Assembly: GCF_003255815.1 (NCBI RefSeq)
Contig: NC_037668.1
Coordinates: 10,701,736-10,765,735, forward strand
Direction: 5' to 3'
DNA from: Theropithecus gelada
Taxonomy: Eukaryota > Chordata > Mammalia > Primates > Cercopithecidae
Length of the DNA stretch: 64,000 nt
Part shown: positions 48,136 through 58,948 of the stretch, piece after piece
Layout: every line of letters starts with the position of its first letter
Numbering within the stretch: the first letter of the stretch is position 1
Position numbers and translations under genes: made by a program
Notes under the pieces: generated by a model
What the model saw: only the letters and a program-made list of their open reading frames with translations
Databases searched by the model: none
What the model was told of the DNA's origin: nothing

Positions 48136-48306
48136 GGATGTGGTGGCAGGCCCCTGTAATCCCAATCCTGGCTACTCGGGAGGCTGAGGCAAGAGACTGG
48201 CTTGAACCCAGACAATGGAGGTTACAGTGAGCTGAGATTGCACCACTGCACTCTAGCCTGGGCCACACAGCAAGACTCTGTCTCAAAAAAATTAATAAAA
48301 TAAAAT
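47945..48306 (+). mobile_element. Alu SINE inside L1MA 3' UTR, with (CA)n in its linker
   Basis: Full-length plus-strand Alu, starting ggtcagatgtggtagctcat and ending actctgtctcaaaaaaatta with an A-rich tail. The flanks agctattggg (47935-47944) and aactattgga (48307-48316) look like a diverged target-site duplication. The middle A-rich linker has grown into a GAAA tract and a long (CA)n at 48099-48131, making this Alu about 50 bp longer than usual. Confidence 0.96.
48099..48131. repeat. (AC)n microsatellite in Alu linker
   Basis: Sixteen uninterrupted AC dinucleotides sit between the two Alu arms. It is likely polymorphic. Confidence 0.97.
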
Positions 48307-48440
48307 AACTATTGGATACTGGGCTTAATACCTGGGTGATGAAATAATATGTACAATAACCTCCCATGACACGTGTTTACCTGTGTAACAAATCTTGACA
48401 TGTACCCTCAAACCTAAAATAAAAAGCTAAAAGTTGAACA

Positions 48441-49205
48441 AAAAAATGAAGAAAAAAAGATGAGATTTTAGACATGAGTAATTTATTTACCTCAATAACA
48501 AAGAAAGAAGTGAATAAATAAATTTCTATAAAATCAAGTTTCTACCAAGTATTGTCAATGAAAGAGGTATGAGCAAATATTAAATTATTTTAAAGTTGTT
48601 GCATGCTCAGCATCCCATTTATCTATGATTCTTCTACTTCCAGATCATCACCTTGATGGGTGGACTCCCACCCACATCAAGAAGGCCCATCCAACGCAAG
48701 TGATAACAGTGTAGGTTTCTCCAGTGCTTGTTCCCTTCTGCTCATCTTGGGTTTCTTTCGTGCATTATCCAGAAGCTTACCCATACTTTCTCAGCAGGTC
48801 ACTCTTCAACTCTGGTGATCTATCGCCCCAGGGCTATGCACCAAGGAAAACAATCTGGGCTCATGGCCCTTTTCCTTTATCCCAGAGAAACAGACCTGTC
48901 TAATGAGATTGTTAGTGAATTAGGAAGAAAACTATTACTTAGAGAAGGGAAGTTTAGCATTTAAGCTTTAATAATTAGAAACAGCTTCATGAACAGGCGT
49001 ACCAAAAAGTTTCCTGGGACATAATCAATCAGGACTGTTACTCTGGTGCTTTAGAGTTTTCTTATTTTGGGCAGGCTAGGTCATAATTTATGGAGTCAAC
49101 CAGCAAAGAAAGAGGCAGGAACGCCATCGGAGTATGTACCAAAAAACTCATGATTACAGTGTATAGCATTTCTCCATCATCCCTGTATTCCATCCATCCC
49201 CAACA
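48441..49205. other. unique sequence
   Basis: No repeat was recognised. The 78-codon open frame at 48728-48964 has no domain I can identify. Confidence 0.4.
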
Positions 49206-49206
49206 T

Positions 49207-49252
<46 letters not shown>
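49206..49252. repeat. (CA)n with internal (CG)4, alternating purine-pyrimidine tract
   Basis: catacacatacacacac, then gcgcgcgc (49221-49228), then (ac)12 form about 46 bases of strictly alternating purine and pyrimidine after 49213. A CG core inside CA repeats favours left-handed Z-DNA, according to general knowledge. Confidence 0.95.
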
Positions 49253-49479
49253 TGCATTTACATTACCACAGTGGCCAAATTAATACGATGGCTAGCAATA
49301 TAATCCTGCTTATTTGTAGAACACTTCCACCCATTTGAGGCATCATTGCTACACAGGAACTTAATAGACACATGGATATGAAGTAGTAAATATGAATGAC
49401 CTTTATTTTTTTATTGACTCAGATACCAGCTGGTCCCAGTGAAAAGCTCAATAATAATAATAACAATATTCACTGAATG

Positions 49480-49670
49480 ATTCTACTTTACATAAAATGA
49501 AATGCTTTACACATATTTTCCTTAATATAGATACCTGTTTTATCTCCACTTACAGATAAGGAAATGGAATATGAGTAGTGAAACTAGTATATATAGCTAG
49601 TTATATCTAGGATAATGTAGATTTGTCTGCTTTGGAGCTCAGATTTTTAATCACTGCATTATATTATTTT
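49480..49670 (-). mobile_element. MIR SINE remnant
   Basis: gaaatgctttacacatattt, then ttttatctccacttacagat, aaggaaatggaatatgag and ctttggagctcagatttt follow the reverse complement of MIR. Confidence 0.75.
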
Positions 49671-49889
49671 ACCAATAAAAACCTAAGATCTAATATTAAA
49701 GCTGTACATAGCACAGGACTCATCTAAATATCCTTCCTAATTTTCAAGCATCAAACTGACCCCTTCTAGCTCACTGCCAAGTTGGGACACTTTTTTATTT
49801 TCATTACACTCAAACATTTGATTACATAATGAGAAAAATTAGAACTTATCCATGGCACTCTCCTTACTTTACCCAGATACATGTATAAT

Positions 49890-49998
49890 AAGATTCTTGA
49901 TTTGCTACTTATTGTGTGACTTTAGGCAGATGGTATGACCTTTCCGTGTTTCAATCTCTCCCCACTTATGAAATGAGATTAATAATAGCACCTTCTCA
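49890..49998 (+). mobile_element. MIR SINE fragment
   Basis: tgctacttattgtgtgactt, aggcagatggtatgaccttt, and cttatgaaatgagattaata match the MIR core in the forward orientation. Confidence 0.82.
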
Positions 49999-51640
49999 CA
50001 AAGTCCCAAATCAACGTCCACTCAAGAGCAGCAGTTGCAAGCATTAATTATCTGTCCTCATCTGAGGAGTATGACAGGAGATAAACACACTGGCCTTTTC
50101 GGACACAGTGAAGATCATCAGCCCCTGAAGTCGTCATCTCAGAAACTACTTCTTACCCACTCCACTACCCTCTTTTGTGACTGCCCTTTTTCTTCAAATA
50201 TATGCCTTTCTAACTTTATTATATCAAGATTAAAATGTCAGTTGAGGGGAGAGTTCTACATACTACATTTAGTCAAAGCCTTCACTGCCCCAAGAGTGAC
50301 TTTGAGTGGAAATAACACTGAAAAATTGTGATCTGAGTTTTCTGATCAACGCTCCCTTGCGTGGCATACTTTCTCCTGGGATTTTCATATCTTGGCCTTC
50401 AAGTCCTACCAGCACGTAGCATGTTGCTAATAGTCAGGACATAATTACAACATTACTGGACAGAAAACTGTTCCGAAAAGCAAAAGGAATGATAAGTAAA
50501 TCTTGTCCAGGGAGAGATGTTTGTGTGAAAGCTGAGTTTAAATTTTCCCTTCTGGGATGAGTAAAGCTGAACTTTAGTCTGTGAGTGTGGCTAGAGGTGT
50601 GAGCTGGGGAGGAGTGGTCTGGCCTTGGCGCTCCTCTGGACTTGCTGTGTGGCCTTGGCTGTTTTAGTGGCTCCACAGCTCAATTTCCTAATCAGCAAAT
50701 GAGGATAGAGTATCATCTTTCACCCCCAGGAGCTGTGACAGTGAATTAAGGCAAAAGCAGAGTCTTTGGGGTCCCTTAGCAAGAAAGAAGAGCTGAGTGA
50801 GTTGAAGGTTCAGCCACGCAAGCTGGGTAGCTCAAACATTTACATCACTATATGCTCAAGCAACAATTTCTGAGACTTGATTTCAAGCAAATATTTTGAG
50901 AGAATCTAGACTCACCCACTAGGATGTTTTTGAGCTGTGGAACACCAAGGAATTTGGCTGTAAAGCTTTTATTTTGGCCTTTGCTTAGCTTTGAGCACAG
51001 GATTATATGTAGACCTGCTGTTTTATTTTCATGGTTAGAGTTTAGGGCCTAGGCATCTGAACAAGTTATATCTTTCCTGGGATTTAAAAGTCTGAAAAAC
51101 AAAGTCTCTCCTTGCCTGCTTTTCGTGGTCTGGATTTAAACAACAACACAAAAAGCAAGGGGAGACTTAGACCTTAAATTATATGGCAAACACAGGCACT
51201 TTACATTATATAATTGGCCATTTCTTTACCTTGCTTTGTCTGCATGCTCAGGCGTATTTTGTATTGAATATTTTAGAAATTCTTTGGCAGAATTGTTCCC
51301 ATTGCCTCATATTCCATGGAGGCCCTTTGAGACTGAGATTCCTCTGAGATTTCACCAGTCAGGGCCTAAGCTATACATAGTTGGCTTCCTTCGTACTTTA
51401 TCTGGGGTATCATCCCATCCCATCCACTCTTAACAGCTTAAATCCAAAATGTAGAATGCCTTTTGGGGATTTTAATGCATTCTTAAATGATTCTCTCCCC
51501 ATATTATTTCACCTCTTCTTTCCCCATACTATTTCCCTCTGTCTAATCCTTCCTGCACTTTTCATTGTGTCTTTTCTTCTCCTCTCTCTCTAAGATCACC
51601 AGACATAGAACTCCAAGGTTACTCTTTTTAGGTATATCGT
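49999..51640. other. unique sequence
   Basis: 1.6 kb without named repeats. The open frames 50035-50331 (plus, 98 codons) and 50434-50676 (minus) show no recognisable protein family. It could be intronic or intergenic. Confidence 0.4.
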
Positions 51641-51644
51641 TTGC

Positions 51645-51840
51645 TTATTGGAAAGAATGTTGGACATAGAGAGTTAAAAGACTTAAGCTCCAAATCCAGT
51701 TTTACCATATACTGGCAACATGACCTTACGCAAGACACTTTATTTCTTTAGGATCTAACTCCCACACCTGCAGAAAGGGGATAAAATAATGCAACAGTTT
51801 TACTGTAAGCGGTTTCTAAGATAATATATGCAACAGTATC
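51645..51840 (+). mobile_element. MIR SINE remnant
   Basis: tgttggacatagagagttaa, gctccaaatccagttttacc, ggcaacatgaccttacgcaa and gataaaataatgcaacagt match MIR forward, in order. Confidence 0.75.
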
Positions 51841-51884
51841 TTGACTGCATATTAACCAGGCACTTGAATAAATCTCCAACTTGC

Positions 51885-52025
51885 AAAGTCTCAGAATCCT
51901 CATTTGTAAAATGAAAATAATTGTAGCTACCCTGCCTTCTTCATGATTAATTAATGGAGATGATGAGATAAGATGTGTTAAAGAAGTTTACAAATTGGAA
52001 ATCACTGAATAATGTAAAATGTCAC
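51885..52025 (+). mobile_element. MIR SINE fragment
   Basis: gtctcagaatcctcatttgt, aaaatgaaaataattgtagc and tacccTgcc-like sequence match the second half of MIR. It lies just after another MIR and in the same orientation. Confidence 0.7.
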
Positions 52026-52600
52026 TTTCCCATTGCTGCTTCTTCACTGGGCAGAGGATGATGGCTGGGGCTTAGCATATGTGCTGCCATTGGAGGATGG
52101 AATCAGATGTCAGTACTGCCTACTTGTTCTGGTTCTTTTCTCCCTCAGGACGGAATGCTATGTTGAAAGACTCCCCTTTTCTGTCTGACATGATTTCTTT
52201 CTGTACTGCAAGCTGCTCTCCAAAATGAAAAATGACAATGCCATGTCTTCGATGAGGCACAACACTAACACTAAATTGTGTCATCGCCTCCCTCGGGCCG
52301 TAAAGTAGTTTGTGGTGGGCCCAGGATCCCAGTTAGGATAGGGCCACCCTGGTGAGCTGAACTGATCCAGCCTGTTGAATCCATTGCTCAGATCCCTTGG
52401 CAGCCATTTAATATTATTACTTTCTCTCCCTTTCTTGGAATTGTGCTTCCTCCTGTCTACATATGAAGCATGAGTGAATTGGGAGAAATCTGGGAAGACA
52501 AAGGGCTCAAAGACAAAAGTAAAAGACAATAATGATAACAACTCACATTGGTAGAGTAATTTTCAGTTTATAAAGCCCTTTATATTGTTATGTATAATGC
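52026..52600. other. unique sequence
   Basis: No repeat was recognised with confidence. The minus-strand open frame 52281-52541 shows no domain. Confidence 0.4.
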
Positions 52601-52604
52601 TTAT

Positions 52605-52750
52605 TTGCTGCATAAACTTACACAAATTAATGTCCTAAGGTTGAGTCCCTCATCTATAAAATGGTGAACAACCATAAAGCCTTACTTCACAAAGTTATGA
52701 GTATTGAAAAATAATGTATGTAAATAGTTCAAAAGTATGTCTGACAACAA
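52605..52750 (+). mobile_element. MIR SINE remnant
   Basis: gttgagtccctcatctataa, aatggtgaacaaccataaag, caaagttatgagtattgaaa and atgtatgtaaatagttc are in MIR order (forward). Confidence 0.65.
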
Positions 52751-52824
52751 ATAAAGGAACTGTCCTTTATTTATTTAGGAGATGGGGTCTCACTCTGTCA
52801 TACAGTCTACTAAGATGAAATCTC

Positions 52825-52985
52825 ACCAAACCTAATGTAATCAGAGGAAAACTTTCCCATCACTTTTGCCATTTTTCTATTGGCTACAAGCAACGTAGGT
52901 TCAGTCTACATTCAAAGGAATGGGATTATATAAGAGCATGACTCACTGGGGGGTCACCTTAGGGTATATTCACCACAGGAAAGAA
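52825..52985 (+). mobile_element. LTR-like remnant (ERVL/MaLR type)
   Basis: cccatcacttttgccatttt, ctattggctacaagcaacgt and gggattatataagagcatga match the 3' half of a common ERVL-type LTR repeat. Subfamily is not determined. Confidence 0.5.
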
Positions 52986-53794
52986 AGGTAGGTGAGGATA
53001 TATGTCATTCATTTGGCATGAACAGTTGCTGGGAAGATTATTTCTTTTTCTCAAACAACTGTTCTTTTGATGAGCAACTCATGATAGCCACTGTAGGCAG
53101 CCCCACTCTTCCAGTTACACAGTTATTAAGGTGCTGAAAAAGCACTTTCTTTTTGACCTACTGACCCCTAGTGATGTTGCCTTTATTATACTGGAGCATG
53201 CCTTTTTAATATCCATGTCAAGGAATTGTCCTAACAATGAGTTTCAGAGGACACCTATCTACCAGCATGTAATTCTGTTCAGATGCAAATTTGTAACACA
53301 ACATAACCAATTCTGAAGGAGCAGTGCTACTTGAGATGCAGTGGGTGTAGAGAGACTCCATAGAGTATGAAATAAAAATGAGAACTCCAGAAGTCCAGCT
53401 GAGACTGTGAAGCTAGCTACCTGTGTAGCCTAAACCAACCCATCACCTAACTACAGCTCAGTGTTGCATCCATAAGATGATGTCCTAGAAGTACATCGCT
53501 TGTTTTCAAATGATGCTTTCCAAACTACAAAGTGTTACAGAGGTGCTTTAGGATTTCAGCAAACACAAAGATGTTTTCTACCAGATAATAAAGACTTCTG
53601 TTTCCTGAGGAACCCATTGGTTTATCACTTCTATTTATCTCTTTCTTTAACATTTCAGAATGTCTGTATAAGAATTCTGTGGAAAAGGGTTCAGTTCTTT
53701 TCAATTCTTCAAAATGAGTGTGAAAAAGTCAAAGCTAATTAATCTGCAGGGCCTCGAACTGACCTTCTTTGGATCCATGAGAAGTAATGTGCTG
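52986..53794. other. unique sequence
   Basis: No recognised repeat or gene. Open frames 53131-53316 and 53500-53742 are short and without motifs. Confidence 0.4.
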
Positions 53795-53945
53795 CAGAGA
53801 TTTAAAACTAGGGCTTTTGAGTCAGAATGTTCTTGGGCTGAATTCTGTCTCCACTACTGTGTGAATTTGAACAAGAGACTTAATTTTCCCAAGACTCATT
53901 TCCTCATGAAAATAATAAGAGAATCCCCCACATAGGGTGAAGGTA
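53795..53945 (+). mobile_element. MIR SINE remnant
   Basis: gggcttttgagtcagaatgt, gctgaattctgtctccacta, ctgtgtgaatttgaacaaga, then cttaattttcccaagactca and ttcctcatgaaaataataag follow MIR forward. Confidence 0.87.
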
Positions 53946-54254
53946 AAGAGGCATCCTGAGCTTTAAGGTTAATTTGTCTGAGACTTACTCCCCAAGGCCT
54001 GATTCCTTGAGAAGTTCAATGGAATCTAGCAACATACAGCCAAATACCTAAGGTGATCATTCCTGGCAGAACATTGAGGGGGCAAATCAAGTTCCAGATT
54101 GCTAAGGGATAAAAGCTGCAGCCCCAGGTCCTTGATCTCAGTCCTCACGATGCCATGGGGAGGGGCTTGTGCTTCTACATCCATGAATGCTGAGGTGATA
54201 AATGATGCCATCTGCACACCAAGTCATACAGTTGCAGTTAAACAGTTTGGATTC

Positions 54255-54470
54255 CTCATGACAAGGGAAGGGCTTCTCAACCTCACACCATTGACATCTT
54301 GAACTGGACGATTCTTTGTTGTGGGGGATTTCCCTGTGCATTATAAGATGTTCAGCAACATTTCTGACCTCTAACTACTAGATGCCAGTTGCAACCATCT
54401 CTCCCTCGCAAGACAATCAAAAGTGTCTCAAGACGTAGTCAAACATCCTCCCAGGACTCAAAATCACCCT
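54255..54470 (-). mobile_element. hAT DNA transposon remnant (MER20-like)
   Basis: gggcttctcaacctcacacc, attgacatcttgaactggac, gattctttgttgtgggggat, ccctgtgcattataagatgt and actactagatgccagttgca follow a well-known short hAT element of about 220 bp. The name MER20 is from recollection. Confidence 0.75.
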
Positions 54471-54651
54471 TCATTAAAAATCACTGCATGAGGTGAACTC
54501 CAAACCAAAAGTGCTGAGCTGATGGAATAAGGCTGTGACCAAGTGCTGCTCACAATGCTGCTCTTGGGTTCCCAGCTCCGATTATACCAGGAGACAGGCT
54601 GTGCTTCCCCAGTCACACAGTTTAAAAGCCCCACAACCAAGTCAAAGATTC

Positions 54652-55119
54652 TGTGGTAGGCAGGACAATAGTCCCCCAAAGATATCAGTGCCTATGTTAC
54701 CTTGTAAGGAAAATGGATCTTTGCAAATCTGATTAAATTAAATTAATGATTTTTTGAGATGAGAGATTTTTCTTAGATTATCTGGGTGAGACCTAAATGG
54801 AACCACAGCTTTCTTTATAGAACAAGTGTGGAAGGAGATTTGAGAGAAGAAAAGACACACAGAGGAGGAGAAGACAGTGTCACCATGGAGACAGAGATTG
54901 GAGTGATGCAGCCAGAAATTGAGGAATCTGGGCAGCCCCCAGAGGCTGGAAGAGGCAGGGAACAGATTCCCCCTATAGCCTCTGGACAGGGTGCTGCCCT
55001 ACTGACAACACAGTTTTGGCCAGTGATACTGATTTCAGATACCTGGTCTCCAGAATTACTGTTTGAAGCCACCATATATTTGTGGTAATTTGTTATAGTA
55101 GCCACAGGAAGTTCATTCA
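54652..55119 (+). mobile_element. MLT1-type LTR (MaLR, ERVL)
   Basis: It starts tgtggtaggcaggacaatag and has cccccaaagatatcagtgcc, atgttaccttgtaaggaaaa and attatctgggtgagacctaa. It ends with tttgtggtaatttgttatag and the terminus near gttcattca. The order and the length of about 470 bp fit an older MLT1-type LTR. Opposite open frames of about 100 codons (54786-55088 and 54815-55105) are contained in the LTR and are not genes. Confidence 0.82.
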
Positions 55120-55254
55120 GATCCTATCCCCGGATCTGACTCTGGTCCTGCTATATATCCTTGTATGCCATTCTGCTGCTGTCTCTGTGAGATTTTCATA
55201 GTAAATTCAGCCCCAGTGTGTATACTGTCTGGCTATTCACCTTGGTTTGTATGA

Positions 55255-55350
55255 CACATTCATGAACAAATACTCTTAAATTAAGTATCTATTATATGTC
55301 AGGCAACGTTCAAGGCCCTCAGGACACAGTGGTGAATGCAAATTGCTTTA
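55255..55350 (-). mobile_element. L2 LINE 3' terminal fragment
   Basis: cacattcatgaacaaatact, ttatatgtcaggcaacgttc and acacagtggtgaatgcaa fit the reverse complement of the L2 terminus. Confidence 0.7.
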
Positions 55351-55554
55351 TTTCAGGTTGAGGGTGAAAGTTGTAGGAAGGAAGAAGGAGGAAGAATAAT
55401 ACAGGAAATGAATAAACAAAACTAAGTAAATAATGAATAGAATAACAATTCAGAAACAAACCCAGACCTGTTGACAAAACATGACCACGCCTTGGGAAAA
55501 GCATGCCTTTTCCGTAAATGGTTCTGGTCAAGTGGATATAAATAAGGGGGAGAG

Positions 55555-55845
55555 GGAAGGAATTTTAACCTGTCTCACATTATGCTCCTAAATTAATTCT
55601 CTAAATGGATTGCTGATCTAAATGTGAAATGCAAAACAACAAAGCTTTTAGAATAAGACATAAAACATCTTCATAATTTTGAGTAGGCAAAGGTTTCTTA
55701 AACATGTTACAAAATATGCTAGGCATAAAAGAAAAAATCCAGTGTACCAGGCTAATTTAATATATTAAAAAGGTCTCAACCTCACTAGTCATCTTAAAAA
55801 AGCAAATTAAAACTACAGTGATGTACCACTACATACCTATCATGG
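55555..55845 (+). mobile_element. L1M LINE-1 fragment (ORF2 C-terminal part)
   Basis: ttgctgatctaaatgtgaaa, acaaagcttttagaataaga, ggcaaaggtttcttaaacat, cctcactagtcatcttaaaa and aactacagtgatgtaccac follow an ancient L1M ORF2 in order. Both ends are truncated. Confidence 0.72.
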
Positions 55846-55959
55846 CACCATGCTGTCCCTCCAAAGAGAGGATGTGTAGTATGAGTGAACTCCATGTAGA
55901 GCATGTTTCAAGGTGTTCTCAGGCACAGGCAGAGTGAGCTCCAGGCCTCATTCCTTTCT

Positions 55960-56720
55960 TAGCTCTGCTCCCACCCAATTGCAATATTCATCCCATGCTT
56001 GCTGTACACCTACATTGTAGAGCACTGAAGATTCAGTGGCCAATAAAACAGACATGAATCTTAGTGAAAACTTATCAAGTTTAGTGCAAACTCAATAGTC
56101 AACAAATAAACACAATTCCAAACATACAATTACAAATGGTGTACGCTATGATGGGAAATAACAGTGTCTGCGAGACAGAATAATATGAGAGGGGAAGAGC
56201 CAGTTTAAGCTAGGAGGGTAATCAGCAAGGGCAATAGAGGAAGTGCTATCTAAGCTGAAAGATGAAGAGAAGACTAGAAAGAAAAGCCCTCCAGGTAGAA
56301 GTAAGCACAAGGCAGGAGCGTGGGCTTAGAATAGCAGAAACAGGGGCAGTGAGGGTGTCAGTGGTGAGTCAGGTGACAGTGAGAGGAGCTGAAGCTCTAA
56401 GGTGGAGCAGGGGTGAGAGGTGAGGGAATCCTACAGGTCTTTGCAGATTATTTATGACTGAATTTTATGTTAAGTGTACTAGAAGCCATTATAGGGTTTT
56501 AAGCAGGAAAATAATACAGTTCTGTTTAGATTTTTTTTTTTTTTTTAATGATCCTTCTGGCTTCTGTGTGGAGGATGAATGGAAGGGAGCAAGGGTGGAA
56601 AGCTGGAGACTAATTAGGAAAATGTATACACTGTGCAAGTGGGAGATGAGAGAGGCCTGGGTTCAGAGAGGGAACCCTGGAGATGGGGAGAAGTGAATGA
56701 GTCAAGTTATATCTTGGTGA
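55960..56720 (-). mobile_element. L2 LINE 3' region
   Basis: A long reverse-oriented L2 match: aaaacagacatgaatcttag, gtacgctatgatgggaaata, aggaagtgctatctaagctg, gccattatagggttttaagc, gatccttctggcttctgtgt and ggatgaatggaagggagcaa. A (T)16 expansion lies at 56531-56546. Confidence 0.87.
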
Positions 56721-57335
56721 TAGAACCAATTAGTTCTATGGATTGAATATACGCCTCGGGTAAGAAGAGGGATTCATGTTTTCTAGTTCACAGAAGACAA
56801 TCAGCTAAAGTGTATGATACTGTCCAATCATGCATAGGAATTGTGATCACTCAAAGACAGCACAGAAACTTACCCTGAAAGAACTTCTGAATCTTCTCCC
56901 TCTTAGGAAAACGCTAGGATCAAACTACAGCTCTGTGGTTTTAGATACAGTGGTTTTTGTTTCTCTTTTAAAATCCTCTGAAACAATTTCAGAAATAATA
57001 TCTAAAACATTCCTGTATTAAAAGCATGTACTTACATCTAACCTAAATCCCTTATGTCGTAAGGGTTAAATTAAGTTTCCTGTTGGAAAATGGCTTCCTT
57101 TTTCCCAGCAGGAGGCAGTGTGATATTTTGGCAAAAATCTGGAAACCTCACTTCTCACCTTCTCCTCTGAGGCCTCTGTGCTGAGAATCCACTTTATCTG
57201 CCATCCATGTGACTGCAGGAGGAAAAGACCATCTTCCTTAGGCTGCTTCTGAGGAGGCTATTAAAAAGACAGCTTTACAGGACGTTTATAGTGCTCCTGA
57301 TCCTAGAGGGCAGGCCTGCAGAGCCTGGCAGGGGG

Positions 57336-57336
<1 letters not shown>
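56721..57336. other. unique sequence
   Basis: No named repeat. It contains a CTCF-like motif at 57105-57118 (listed separately). Confidence 0.4.
57105..57118 (+). promoter_or_regulatory. candidate CTCF-like site
   Basis: ccagcaggaggcag fits the CTCF core CCASYAGRKGGCRS with one mismatch (A where G or T is expected at the ninth place). A single motif of this length is expected by chance at some rate, so this is only a lead. Confidence 0.25.

Positions 57337-57377
<41 letters not shown>
57337..57377. repeat. (TG)n microsatellite
   Basis: tgcg followed by about 18 TG dinucleotides. Reading frames across it are artefacts. Confidence 0.97.
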
Positions 57378-57378
<1 letters not shown>

Positions 57379-57762
57379 CTGGATGAGGCTGCTGTCTTCA
57401 AATCCAGATGGCCCATGATGTCACTGGAAAAAACCCTGAAATGTGCTACAAGAAAGAAGTTTTTTATGGTTCTCTGTGTAATGTTACCATACACTAGTCT
57501 TGAGGTGGGAGAAAAAGGAACTGAAACTTTCCTGCTCCCCACAGCCTGGCCCATCTGTCACTTTGGGCTGTAGGGAAAGGAAGGGCTACAGGAAGGGAAG
57601 GGATTAGGTGGGAAGAGAGAAAAAAGCAAAAGGACAAATGGAGTTGAGAACTAAACCTCTCGTCTTTATACTGCCTCTGTGTCTTCTCAAAGGGTCCTTA
57701 GCATGCCAGAGGACAGCTCTTTGTCTATATGTGTGACGCTCTTAGTAGACTAGATTTGAGAT

Positions 57763-58063
57763 CAGCGTCCCTGCTGTTTGAGATCAGAGTCCCTGCCTTA
57801 CTTACCTCTGTAACCTTGGAACGAAACACAATGTCAATTACATAATGTTTTATTCCTTCACCACTGAACCTTATGTAAGCAAGTGTTTGTGGTAGAACTT
57901 TGGGCAAGGTTGAAGTATATAGCTTGCTAATACAAGCATGTAAGATTTTAGAACTGAATACCATTCAGAGTCTTAAGTTTAGACTCTATGCTTGTATCTA
58001 AGCCATCTGTTTCACTTCATGTACAAGAAAACCTTGTCCAGAAGGAGGAGGAACATGATAGAC
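57763..58063 (+). repeat. duplicated unit, copy A (uninterrupted, about 300 bp)
   Basis: It matches 58079-58166 (its first 87 bp) and 58949-59168 (the rest). Shared anchors are gtccctgctgtttgagatca, cttacctctgtaacctt, gtgtttgtggtagaacttt, atacaagcatgtaagatttt and gccatctgtttcacttcatg. Hand comparison gives roughly 7-8% mismatches in both halves plus a 3-base indel. Inside copy A the phrase tttgagatcag(c/a)gtccctgc itself occurs twice, 22 bases apart. Confidence 0.95.
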
Positions 58064-58078
58064 ACGTTTTCCTTAAAA

Positions 58079-58166
58079 GCAGTGTCCCTGCTGTTTGAGA
58101 TCAGAGTCCCTGCCCTACTTACCTCTGTAACCTTGAAACCAAACATAATGTCTATTACACAATGTT
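58079..58166 (+). repeat. duplicated unit, copy B, first part
   Basis: It corresponds to 57763-57849 of copy A and starts only 15 bp after copy A ends. It stops at aatgtt, where copy A would continue with ttattccttcacc. Confidence 0.93.
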
Positions 58167-58948
58167 AAAAGAATGGAGTTCTACAATGGAGCTACATTAT
58201 TAAAGGCTATAGAAGCAAGAATCAGGAGAAAGAAAGAAAGGAACTATATTTTATTTGGTGTTTCATATGTGTTACATATCATAATAGACCATTTGGATAC
58301 ATTTTCCTTGTTGCTATTGTTTGAAGTAGAACTTACTAACCCCACTTTACTGAGGAAAAACCTGAAGCTTAGAGAAAGTAAATCGTGTGCCCAAGTACGG
58401 GCAGCAAGCACAGGCAGCATTCAAGCTCAGATCCGATTGATTCAAAAGCAACTCCCACTAGTCTACCATGCCTTTCTCAGCAAATGACCACTCCCCATTG
58501 TTCCCCACCTCAGACAGAAGGCAGAGAGAAAAAGTAGGCTATATGTGGGAAGAGGTGTGCTGAAAATGTGAATCCTAACTCAGTACTCATTATAAATGAA
58601 TCCACTGTAACACAATATAGTAAACAGTGGATGCTTTTAGGGATACTTAAAGTTGGATTTCTTATAACTTTCTTGCCATTTCTTTAACTTTCACTAATTG
58701 TCTGAGTTTCTGTAACTTTCACTGAACTGAAAGCAAGTTCTAAAGAGCCTAAGTTACTCAAGTAGTGGTGTATGTAGTGGGAAAGGATAGCTTACAGGGA
58801 GAACGATTCTCTACTTAGGTTAAGGATAAACCATGTCAACTTTGGTTCTTCAACCAAAAAGCAAATCAGAATGAAGATTAACATAAAAGAAGTGATCAAG
58901 AGTGACTCTGTAAACATTTTGTAGTGCAACAGGAAGAAAATGCTCCTG
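58167..58948. other. 782-bp block separating the two parts of copy B
   Basis: This block is absent from copy A. It includes a MIR remnant (58235-58482) and otherwise unclassified sequence. It does not look like one mobile element: no terminal repeats, A-tail or clear target-site duplication were seen. The only similarity at its edges is a short gtt. Confidence 0.8.
58235..58482 (-). mobile_element. MIR SINE remnant
   Basis: catatgtgttacatatcata, accccactttactgaggaaa, acctgaagcttagagaaagt, gtgtgcccaagtacgggcag and cattcaagctcagatccgat are in MIR order (reverse). Confidence 0.85.

Larger units (their letters stand above)
42676..48440 (+). mobile_element. L1MA-like LINE-1 carrying two Alus
   Basis: An older plus-strand L1 starting abruptly at 42676, directly after the A-tail of the L1 at 35200. 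It includes an ORF1 relic (about 42790-43665), ORF2 (43739 to about 47842, interrupted by an Alu), and a 3' UTR interrupted by a second Alu. It ends in catgtaccctcaaacctaaa and an A-rich tail near 48440. Without the Alus it spans about 5.1 kb. It is more diverged than the L1 next to it. The 5' UTR is lost or truncated. Confidence 0.9.

Noticed and set aside
52755..52815. Possible short Alu remnant (gagatggggtctcactctgtca)
   Set aside because: Only about 35 bases match, too little to separate a true fragment from coincidence.
54786..55105. Overlapping 100- and 96-codon frames on opposite strands
   Set aside because: They lie entirely within an MLT1-type LTR and show no protein family features.
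58167..58948. The 782-bp block as an intron, with copy A as a spliced retrocopy
   Set aside because: The block ends in ggttttag, which looks like an acceptor. However, copy A keeps gtttta across the junction, so removal of a gt-ag intron would not give copy A. Copy A also has no A-tail or target duplication.
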